Of a DNA stretch of 64,000 bases, positions 33,519 through 40,158 are shown piece after piece. The stretch spans positions 118,742 through 182,741 of the forward strand of contig NZ_NIHE01000009.1 in the NCBI RefSeq assembly GCF_002806995.1. Reading direction: 5' to 3'. Origin of the DNA: Confluentibacter lentus. GTDB taxonomy: Bacteria > Bacteroidota > Bacteroidia > Flavobacteriales > Flavobacteriaceae. The translations under genes were made by a program, and so were the position numbers. How positions within the stretch are numbered: position 1 is the first letter of the stretch; each line of letters starts with the position of its first letter. A model generated the notes under the pieces. The model saw nothing but the letters and a program-made list of their open reading frames with translations. It searched no databases and was not told the origin of the DNA.

Positions 33519-36500
33519 TTACTTCTTAAGTACCCTCACATTCATTTCCTCAATCTTTTTATCGGATAGGATGGAAGGTGCTCCAAATAATAAATCGTCG
33601 CTCGTGCCTGTTTTTGGGAATGCCATCACTTCACGTATGGATGCTTTTTTCTCTAAAATCATCATCAATCTATCTACGCCCCAAGCAATACCGCCGTGTG
33701 GTGGCGCACCATAGTGGAACGCTTTGTACATGGTACCGACGCTTTTTAGCATCTCCTCTTTGTTGTAGCCCATGTTTTTATAGGTGGCTTCCAAAATTTC
33801 GGGTTTGTGCGCACGAATAGATCCACCGCCGATTTCATAACCATTTAATATTAAATCGTATTGTTGGGCAATGATGCTGCCAATTTCTTCTTCTTTGCCG
33901 TTCATGTGTTTTTCAATATCATAAACTGCTGGCATGGAGAATGGGTTGTGGGTAAACGTCCATCGGCCTTCATCCGTTTTTTCAAACATGGGGAAATCAA
34001 TCACCCACGCCGGACGTAATTCCTTCGGATTGATTAAATGCAACATACTACCCAATTCTTGACGCACCGCATCCAAAGCTTTGTTGGACGTGGCGTAATC
34101 AGCAGCCGAGAAAAATACGATATCGCCCACTTGAGCATTGGTGGTTTTTATGATTCCTGCTGCAATATCTTCACCTAAAAATTTAATAATAGGTGATTGC
34201 AAATCGGTTTCATTAACAATGATATATGCCAAACCACCTAAGCCATGTTGTTGCGCTGTGGCCGTTAATTTTTCAATTTGTCCTTTGGATAAACGCTTGT
34301 TGCCTTGTTCTTCAGCAGACACTTTGATACATTTTACAATACCGCCTTCTTCAATCGGTTTGCTAAATACTTGAAACGTCGTGTCTTTTACAATATCCGT
34401 AATGTCTTGAAGTTTTAATCCGAAACGCAAATCGGGTCGATCGCAACCATAATAATACATGGCATCTTGATAGGTAATGACTTCAAACGGACGCAATATC
34501 CATTTGTTACCGTATATTTTAGTAACCACTTCGTTAAACATTTTCGTGTTTAAATCGATGATTTGTTGCATGCTGGCATACGCCACTTCCATATCCAATT
34601 GGGTAAATTCCGGTTGACGGTCGCCACGGGAATCTTCATCCCTAAAACAACGTGCAATTTGGAAATACTTTTCGTAACCACTTACCATCAACATTTGTTT
34701 AAATTGTTGCGGTGCTTGTGGTAAGGTGTAAAAAGCGCCAGGCTGTTTGCGGGTCGGTACAATGAATTCACGAGCCCCTTCATCGGTTCCGGCACTTAAA
34801 ATCGGCGTTTCAATTTCCAAGAAATGTTCTGCATCCAAAATATCACGCAGTAATTTGATAACTTTGTGGCGGTTGACAATCACACGTCGCACATCATCAT
34901 TTCTGTGGTCTAAAAATTTATATTGAAAACGTATGGTTTCGTTGGTTTTTGTCGCACGTTTTATTTCAAAAGGAAGTGTTCTGGATAGGTTTAAAATATC
35001 CAATTCATTAGCTTCCAGTTCTATTTTTCCTGTTCGTAAAGCGGCGTTATAATCATCTTCTTTACGTTGAACAATTGCGCCAGTAACCGTTATAACCGAC
35101 TCTGGTTTTAGCTTCACCAGTTCATCTAAATTAGGAAACGATTCCCTACTTAAACGCACTTGGAAAATCTCGGTACTGGAATCGCGTAAATCAATAAAAA
35201 TCAATTCACCATGATCACGAACACTAGAAACCCAACCCGCAAAGGTTACTTTTTCGGAAATATTAGCTTCTGAAATAGCGGTGATTAGGTGCGTTCGGTA
35301 TTCCTCTTTTATGATGATGGGGATTTGTGGTAATACTTCTTCTTTGGTTGTTGGTTGTTGGTTGGTTGGTGTTTGTTGTTGAGTCGTTTGTTGTTTAGTT
35401 GTGCTTCCGTCTTCGGTCTTCTGTCTTCGGTCATCTCCAGCAAGCATATTTAAAATGCCTTCACGAACTACTTTTCCAGACGCGCCTTTTCCAATAATTT
35501 CAATCACTTTACCGACTAAAATACCTGCTTTTCCTTGGTTTCCAGCTTTAATATCGTTGGCAGTCGCTTCGTTTTCTGAAATGACTTTAGCGATGGCATC
35601 TTGAATTTTTTCTTCGGAAATGCTATTGTCTTCGAAATAGGTTTTATAGTCGAAACTAGCATTTTCAAGTAACGATTTAATAGCATTTTGAACCAATACC
35701 ACCGTTACTTTTTCATCTTTAAATAATCTGAAAATGGTACTAAAATCCTGAATATTTTCGATTTTAGAATAGTCTTCAGGTTTTATATTATTTGCCAAGG
35801 TTTTTGCAACAAACGAGGCGTCATTCAATTCGTTATTAATAGTCACAAAGGTTTCCGAACGTAAGGAATCTGCCGTAAAAAATTTAGCATCTTGGGGCAA
35901 TACTCCGCCTTGAATTAAAATAGATTCCACCGCAAAAGGAAGCGTTTTGGTATCCACGTGAATGGCTTCCACCGCACTTTTAATATTGACGAAAGGCAAA
36001 TCGGGCTCGGAAATAAAACGGTAATCCGCCTCAAATTCCTTTTTACGCATGGTTTTGGTTTGCTTTAAATCGGCATCCCATAAAACCGTGGTTTGATCAG
36101 GTCTAAATTCTTTATGCTCAATATAATAATTGAATTGTTTTTCAACTTCCTCCTTTAAGGCATCGACCATAAACTTAAAGGAGTTCAAGTTTTTGATTTC
36201 GGTACGTGGATTTAAAGTATAACTATGTTTTTTACGAAGCGATACAGAAACATCCGATTTAAATTCCCCTTTTTCCAAATTGGCTTCAGAAATTTTTAAA
36301 TTTTGAACAATACGTTGAATGTATTGGGCATAAATGGAAGCATCTTCAATATGTCGAATACAAGGTTCGGTGACAATTTCAATCAACGGCACGCCAGCTT
36401 TGTTGAAATCGACTAGCGACACCGTTTTTTCGTGCATCAATTTAGCGGCATCTTCCTCAATATGAACTTGCGTTAAATTGACCGTAAACTGACTGCCATC

Positions 36501-36869
36501 ATTTCTGAAACACGATACTTGTCCGTCAGGAATAATCGGGTTATGAAACTGCGTAATTTGAATATTCTTCGGGTTATCCGGATATTCATAATGTTTTCTA
36601 TCCCACGAAATAATCTCGTTTTCAAAAGAAGAATTCACTGCTTTTCCAAAATAAATGGCTTTGGTAATCGCTTCTTTATTAATGGCGGGCAAAACACCCA
36701 TTTGTCCCGTACAAACAGAGCAGATGTTTTGGTTTGGGATGTCTATTTCTTGATTCGGACAAGAACAGAACAACTTGGTTTTTGTGTTCAACCGAACGTG
36801 TGTTTCCAATCCGATAACCAACTCTAAATCGTGCGCTTTTAATGCTGCGTCTAATTGTTCCAGTTCCAT
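33519..36869 (-). CDS. gatB-aspS: GatB::AspRS fusion (amidotransferase subunit B + aspartyl-tRNA synthetase)
   Basis: One 1116-residue reading frame joins two complete enzymes. Residues 1-478 are GatB: LVIGLETHVRLNTKTKLFCSC, with zinc Cys pairs CSC and CSVC, HYEYPDNPKNIQITQF, HIEEDAAKLMHE, and a full C-terminal helical/YqeY tail (KAGILVGKVIEIIGKGASGKVVREGILNML). Residues 479-509 are a Gln/Thr/Lys linker. Residues about 522-1116 are AspRS: OB-fold (VTFAGWVSSVRDHGELIFIDLRD), motif 2 (CFRDEDSRGDRQPEFTQLDMEV), the bacterial GAD insertion, and motif 3 (GGIAWGVDRLMMIL). No Met lies between 477 and the OB-fold, so AspRS has no start of its own. The expected task is to charge tRNA with Asp and amidate Asp-tRNA(Asn) (and perhaps Glu-tRNA(Gln)) within one tethered complex. 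The start overlaps the gatA stop by one base. I faintly recall an automated name for such fusions, but no experiments. Confidence 0.95.
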   Translation of the reverse strand: MELEQLDAALKAHDLELVIGLETHVRLNTKTKLFCSCPNQEIDIPNQNICSVCTGQMGVLPAINKEAITKAIYFGKAVNSSFENEIISWDRKHYEYPDNPKNIQITQFHNPIIPDGQVSCFRNDGSQFTVNLTQVHIEEDAAKLMHEKTVSLVDFNKAGVPLIEIVTEPCIRHIEDASIYAQYIQRIVQNLKISEANLEKGEFKSDVSVSLRKKHSYTLNPRTEIKNLNSFKFMVDALKEEVEKQFNYYIEHKEFRPDQTTVLWDADLKQTKTMRKKEFEADYRFISEPDLPFVNIKSAVEAIHVDTKTLPFAVESILIQGGVLPQDAKFFTADSLRSETFVTINNELNDASFVAKTLANNIKPEDYSKIENIQDFSTIFRLFKDEKVTVVLVQNAIKSLLENASFDYKTYFEDNSISEEKIQDAIAKVISENEATANDIKAGNQGKAGILVGKVIEIIGKGASGKVVREGILNMLAGDDRRQKTEDGSTTKQQTTQQQTPTNQQPTTKEEVLPQIPIIIKEEYRTHLITAISEANISEKVTFAGWVSSVRDHGELIFIDLRDSSTEIFQVRLSRESFPNLDELVKLKPESVITVTGAIVQRKEDDYNAALRTGKIELEANELDILNLSRTLPFEIKRATKTNETIRFQYKFLDHRNDDVRRVIVNRHKVIKLLRDILDAEHFLEIETPILSAGTDEGAREFIVPTRKQPGAFYTLPQAPQQFKQMLMVSGYEKYFQIARCFRDEDSRGDRQPEFTQLDMEVAYASMQQIIDLNTKMFNEVVTKIYGNKWILRPFEVITYQDAMYYYGCDRPDLRFGLKLQDITDIVKDTTFQVFSKPIEEGGIVKCIKVSAEEQGNKRLSKGQIEKLTATAQQHGLGGLAYIIVNETDLQSPIIKFLGEDIAAGIIKTTNAQVGDIVFFSAADYATSNKALDAVRQELGSMLHLINPKELRPAWVIDFPMFEKTDEGRWTFTHNPFSMPAVYDIEKHMNGKEEEIGSIIAQQYDLILNGYEIGGGSIRAHKPEILEATYKNMGYNKEEMLKSVGTMYKAFHYGAPPHGGIAWGVDRLMMILEKKASIREVMAFPKTGTSDDLLFGAPSILSDKKIEEMNVRVLKK

Positions 36870-38269
36870 TATATCATGTCTTTTAAGAAGTTAGCAAACT
36901 TCAAAACAAGTTCGTCATTATTTTTTGCGGCCGTTATTTGCAAGCCAGTTTCTGTGCCTTGTGGGATGGTTAACGTCGGTAACTGTCCTAAACTAAAACC
37001 AACGGTGTATGCATCACTTAAATACATGGCATGTGGGTCTTTTAAACTATCACCAATTTTAGGCGGTGTGCCTGGTGTTACAGGGGATAAGATGATATCG
37101 ACTTCCTTAAAATCCTTTTCAAAATTTTCGGAAATAGCATCTCTTAAAGTCAATCCTTTCAGATAAATTTCATCTGAAAACCCTTGGGATAACACTTGAT
37201 TTCCTCCAACAATGCGTCGTTTTGTTTCTTCTGAAAAATTTTCAGAACGCGTGATGGCATACGATTCTTTAAGGTTTTTATCTTCAATACGATTACCGTA
37301 ATTGCTTCCATCCAATCGAGATAAATTGGAAGCCGTTTCAGCCATTGCTAGGGTATAATAAGTTGAAACCAAAATATCGGATTTAAAGAAATCAAGTTCT
37401 TTGACTTCAATGCCTTTGGCTTTTATTTTTTCGATGGTCGCTAAAAAATCAGCTTTTATTTTAGAATCAATCGCATCATTTTCAATAAAGTTTTTGAAAT
37501 AGCCGATGGTTTTAATACCTTCGGAATTTGAAATGCTATCCTTACTAATTTCCGCGGAAGCGTAAGTCGTTTGATCTTTGATATCTTTTCCGCTCATCAC
37601 ATTCAAGACAATACGAATATCCTCAACCGATTTGGCAATAGGACCCACACAATCTGTTGATGAGGCATACGCCATCAATCCGTAACGCGAAATACGTCCG
37701 TAAGTCGGTTTTAAACCATAAACATGGTTGTAACCTGCGGGTTGGCGTACCGAACCGCCTGTATCGCCTCCAATGGAAAATACGGTGTAATCTTTGGCAA
37801 CATTTACTGCTGAACCACCGCTAGAACCACCACCAACTAAATCGGGGTTGTTAGCATTTTTTACAGCTCCAAAAATGGTGTTTTCGCTGGAAGACCCATG
37901 TCCGAAACTATCACAATTCTCTTTCACGATAGGAATAGCACCAGCATCCAATAATTTTTGAATCGCCGTCGCCGTGTAAGCTGATTTATAGTTTTTCAAC
38001 AAATTGGAACTTGCTGTGGTGTACGTGCCTTGAACCATATACACATCTTTAATCCCAAACGGAATGCCTTCCAATAAGCCGATAGACTCTCCTTTAGCAA
38101 TTTTAGCATCCACTTTTACTGCCAATTGCAACGCTAAATCATCTAATAATGAATTAACGGTGTTGTTCGTGTTCTCTTTTAAAGCGGTTAATTTTTGCTG
38201 AACCAATGCCGCGCAAGATATTTTCTTATCCGCCAATTGCTGATGAATTTTATGTATTTGAGAGTCCAT
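36869..38269 (-). CDS. gatA: Asp/Glu-tRNA amidotransferase subunit A
   Basis: A 466-residue amidase-signature enzyme that frees ammonia from Gln or Asn and channels it to GatB. The Ser-cisSer-Lys triad is visible as Lys74 (GIPFGIKDV), Ser149 (GGGSSGGSA) and Ser173 (GGDTGGSVRQPAGY). SFGHGSSSENTIFGAVKNANNPDLVGG precedes the cis-Ser, and LSPVTPGTPPKIGD lies near residue 400. It is the middle gene of the operon: 2 bp after gatC, and its TAA shares its last A with the ATG of gatB::aspS, which favours translational coupling and equal amounts. Confidence 0.96.
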   Translation of the reverse strand: MDSQIHKIHQQLADKKISCAALVQQKLTALKENTNNTVNSLLDDLALQLAVKVDAKIAKGESIGLLEGIPFGIKDVYMVQGTYTTASSNLLKNYKSAYTATAIQKLLDAGAIPIVKENCDSFGHGSSSENTIFGAVKNANNPDLVGGGSSGGSAVNVAKDYTVFSIGGDTGGSVRQPAGYNHVYGLKPTYGRISRYGLMAYASSTDCVGPIAKSVEDIRIVLNVMSGKDIKDQTTYASAEISKDSISNSEGIKTIGYFKNFIENDAIDSKIKADFLATIEKIKAKGIEVKELDFFKSDILVSTYYTLAMAETASNLSRLDGSNYGNRIEDKNLKESYAITRSENFSEETKRRIVGGNQVLSQGFSDEIYLKGLTLRDAISENFEKDFKEVDIILSPVTPGTPPKIGDSLKDPHAMYLSDAYTVGFSLGQLPTLTIPQGTETGLQITAAKNNDELVLKFANFLKDMI

Positions 38270-38271
38270 AA

Positions 38272-38541
38272 TTATTCTTCTATAACTTTAGAAACTACCA
38301 AATAGCCGCCTTTTTCTTTAGGGAAGTTTTCGATGATGATTTGTTTTTCAATTGTAGAACTTTCAATCACCACATCATCTCTTAGATCGTTTAAAGACAC
38401 GTAATTATTACGATTATTATTAAAAGAGTTATTATTTGTTGGCTGTGCATTTTTAATCACATCAAATAATTTGTTCACAGCCTCACTGGGCTGGGCTCCT
38501 TTAATACTCGACAATACGTCGACTGTCATAATTTTACTCAT
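38272..38541 (-). CDS. gatC: Divergent GatC with replaced, Asn-rich N-terminal half
   Basis: An 89-residue protein. The C-terminal half, LNDLRDDVVIESSTIEKQIIIENFPKEKGGYLVVSKVIEE, matches the GatC tail pattern LREDxV..S....NAP..xxGyf.VPkVIE that wraps around GatA and GatB. The usual N-terminal half (I..LA.LA.L.lseeE) is missing; instead there is MSKIMTVDVLSSIKGAQPSEAVNKLFDVIK and an Asn-rich link NNNSFNNNRNN (about residues 37-47). Position as first gene before gatA supports GatC. The Asn codons early in the first gene of an Asn-tRNA-forming operon may add a second sensing point. A terminator-like hairpin ends 17 bp before its ATG. Confidence 0.8.
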   Translation of the reverse strand: MSKIMTVDVLSSIKGAQPSEAVNKLFDVIKNAQPTNNNSFNNNRNNYVSLNDLRDDVVIESSTIEKQIIIENFPKEKGGYLVVSKVIEE

Positions 38542-38558
38542 GTTTTAAAATTTAGATT

Positions 38559-38588
38559 AAAAAAAGCCTTCCAAACTTGGAAGGCTTT
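38559..38588 (-). terminator. Leader terminator (attenuator) before gatC
   Basis: On the reverse strand, AAAGCCTTCCAA (38577-38588) and its complement (38563-38574) form a 12-bp stem, with seven T in a row (38559-38565) at its 3' edge. The hairpin stands 17 bp before the gatC ATG. No other reverse-strand gene lies upstream for it to end, apart from the 14-codon Asn-rich leader. The segment GGAAGGGAAGG (38611-38621), beginning at the last base of the leader stop, can pair with CCTTCC of the 5' arm (38579-38584) and so prevent the terminator. Confidence 0.85.
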
Positions 38589-38620
38589 ATATTTTATTTT
38601 TAAACAATAACCTTCCCTTC

Positions 38621-38665
38621 CTAAAATTTAGGATTATTGAAATTATTATTGTTATTATTTATCAT
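38621..38665 (-). CDS. Asn-rich leader peptide of the gatCAB-aspS operon
   Basis: A 14-codon ORF, MINNNNNNFNNPKF, with eight Asn codons (seven AAT, one AAC) and a TAG stop. It begins about 15-20 nt after a TTG/TAtaTTTG promoter on the same strand and lies between that promoter and the leader terminator. The A-rich AAAAAAGTATTT before the ATG is a normal Bacteroidota initiation region. Shortage of Asn-tRNA(Asn) should stall ribosomes on the Asn run, leave the segment at 38611-38621 free to pair with the terminator's 5' arm, and let transcription reach gatC. The layout copies the his/trp leader principle. It is too short for ordinary gene finding. The role is inferred from structure; no expression data are available. 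Confidence 0.8.
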   Translation of the reverse strand: MINNNNNNFNNPKF

Positions 38666-38684
38666 AAATACTTTTTTATGCTGC

Positions 38685-38711
38685 CAAATATATATAGAAA
38701 TTATAAATCAA
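38685..38711 (-). promoter_or_regulatory. Promoter of the Asn leader / gatCAB-aspS operon
   Basis: Reading on the reverse strand: TTG (38709-38711), 16-nt spacer, then TAtaTTTG (38685-38692), close to the Bacteroidota consensus TTG-N17-23-TAnnTTTG. Transcription would begin near 38680, about 15 nt before the leader ATG. Confidence 0.65.
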
Positions 38712-38829
38712 ACACTATTTTTTATAACTATCCTATTCTGTATTATCAAATTAATAAAAAACGCCAAGATATTTTAGAGGTTTTGGTTTAATTACATATT
38801 TTTTATCGAAACAAATGTATATTTATATT

Positions 38830-39846
38830 ATGAATTTGACCATTACAGCAAAACATTTTAAGCTTCCATTAAGGCATCTATTTACCATTTCAAGGTACAG
38901 TGTAGAAACGCAAAGTACCGTGATTGTAAGCATGAGTTATGGGGAATTTACAGGTTATGGGGAAGCCACGGTGAATCCTTATTATGATAGCACTGTCGAG
39001 AAAATTGAGAGTTCCATTGAAAAAGTGAAAGACATTATTGAAACGTCTGATTTAAAGCATCCCAAGGAATTTTGGTTGGATGTTGAGCCTCATTTAAAAG
39101 ATGATTATTTTACCCTTTGTGCCATCGATTGTGCTTACTGGGATTTATATTCTAGAATTCACAACAGAACTTTACGAAGTTATTTTGATATTCAATCGAA
39201 ACAATTACCATTGACCAATTATACCATCGGCATCGATTCCATTGAAAATATGAAAGCCAAAATTCTTGAAAAGCCCTGGCCGATTTATAAAATAAAGTTA
39301 GGAACAGAGCACGATGTAGAGATTGTAAAATCCTTAAGGAAAATAACAAATTCCGTATTCAGAATAGATGCGAATGCCAGTTGGACCGCAGAAGAAACGT
39401 TGAGAAATATTGAAGAATTAAAATCTTTGAATGTCGAATTAATTGAACAACCATTAAAAGCGGATGATTGGCAAGGGATGACACTTTTAAAAGAAAGGAG
39501 CGAACTCCCCATTATAGCCGATGAAAGTTGCCAAAGATTGGAAGATGTTGATAGATGTGCTGAGGTTTTTCACGGTATCAATATAAAGCTGATGAAATGT
39601 GGAGGCCTAACGCCAGCATTAAAAATGATTGAAAAAGCCAGAAAACATAATATGTTAGTTATGGCGGGTTGTATGACCGAATCATCCATAGGAATTTCAA
39701 ATCTAACCCAACTTGCCAGTTTACTGGATTATATGGATGCTGATGGTGCGATGTTATTAAAAAAAGACATTGCCGAGGGTGTGTCTTTTGAAAACGGTAA
39801 AATTATGTTTTCTAAAGCAAATGGTTCAGGTACAAACATGCTTTAA
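38830..39846 (+). CDS. Dipeptide epimerase (enolase superfamily)
   Basis: A 338-residue enolase-superfamily enzyme. The catalytic KxK is in YKIKLGT; metal ligands are Asp in RIDANASW, Glu in LIEQPL and Asp in IADESC; the opposite catalytic Lys is in INIKLMKCGG; MAGCMTESSIG is the specificity loop. This pattern fits L-Ala-D/L-Glu epimerases that recycle murein dipeptides. I prefer the ATG at 38830 (MNLTITAKHFKL); an ATG at 38815 adds five residues. It diverges from the gatC leader region, whose promoter lies about 120 bp upstream. A gap with direct repeats separates it from gyrB. Confidence 0.88.
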   Translation: MNLTITAKHFKLPLRHLFTISRYSVETQSTVIVSMSYGEFTGYGEATVNPYYDSTVEKIESSIEKVKDIIETSDLKHPKEFWLDVEPHLKDDYFTLCAIDCAYWDLYSRIHNRTLRSYFDIQSKQLPLTNYTIGIDSIENMKAKILEKPWPIYKIKLGTEHDVEIVKSLRKITNSVFRIDANASWTAEETLRNIEELKSLNVELIEQPLKADDWQGMTLLKERSELPIIADESCQRLEDVDRCAEVFHGINIKLMKCGGLTPALKMIEKARKHNMLVMAGCMTESSIGISNLTQLASLLDYMDADGAMLLKKDIAEGVSFENGKIMFSKANGSGTNML

Positions 39847-39904
39847 TTAACCATTATTCCTATAATTATTATGCTTAATTTAAGTTTGTAAAATTCGAAA
39901 TATT

Positions 39905-40001
39905 CGATTTAAGACATTTTCTTTAAAATCCATTTCACAAACAGATAAAAAAACATCCGAAATCCATTTTAAGCCACTTTTTAGGCGATTTAAGACATTT
40001 T
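39905..40001. repeat. 16-bp exact direct repeat before gyrB
   Basis: CGATTTAAGACATTTT occurs at 39905-39920 and again at 39986-40001, 81 bp apart. The intervening DNA has two more copies of AATCCATTT. The pair lies 73-170 bp upstream of the gyrB -7 box, a position where regulators could bind. Confidence 0.75.
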
Positions 40002-40073
40002 ATAGTAATTAACAAATGTTGATAATTATAAAGGTAAATCGATAAAATACTTTTAAATCACTTTTAAATTTCG

Positions 40074-40081
40074 TATATTTG
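40074..40081 (+). promoter_or_regulatory. -7 box of gyrB
   Basis: TAtaTTTG at 40074-40081 matches TAnnTTTG and lies 77 bp before the gyrB ATG. I do not see a convincing TTG at -33, so the promoter may depend on an activator or on the upstream repeats. Confidence 0.6.
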
Positions 40082-40095
40082 TCTGTATTCAGAAG

Positions 40096-40117
40096 GATGC
40101 GCTAAGCATCTTTTTTT
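40096..40117 (+). terminator. Hairpin with T-run in the gyrB leader
   Basis: GATGC (40096-40100) and GCATC (40106-40110) form a 5-bp stem followed by seven T (40111-40117). It starts only about 10 nt after the predicted gyrB transcript start, so it could attenuate gyrB. It could also simply end read-through from the epimerase gene. The stem is short. Confidence 0.4.
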
Positions 40118-40158
40118 ATGTGATAAACTAAACTATAATTTAATATAAAATAGTAATA

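Larger units (their letters stand above)
39847..40158. other. 312-bp gap upstream of gyrB
   Basis: This AT-rich gap contains a 16-bp exact direct repeat, weaker ATCCATTT repeats between its copies, a gyrB -7 box, and a small hairpin with seven T in the gyrB leader. I see no coding sequence or RNA gene in it. Confidence 0.6.

Noticed and set aside
33519..36869. Frameshift or assembly error joining gatB and aspS
   Set aside because: Both halves are complete, stay in one frame through the linker without a stop, and the gene overlaps gatA by one base. A random error would more likely break the frame or lose part of a domain. Read-level data would still be worth a look.
38542..38711. T-box riboswitch controlling gatC
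   Set aside because: No T-box consensus (AGGGUGGNACCGCG-like) or long specifier stem is present, and T-boxes are not typical of Bacteroidota. The leader peptide with Asn codons explains the structure better.
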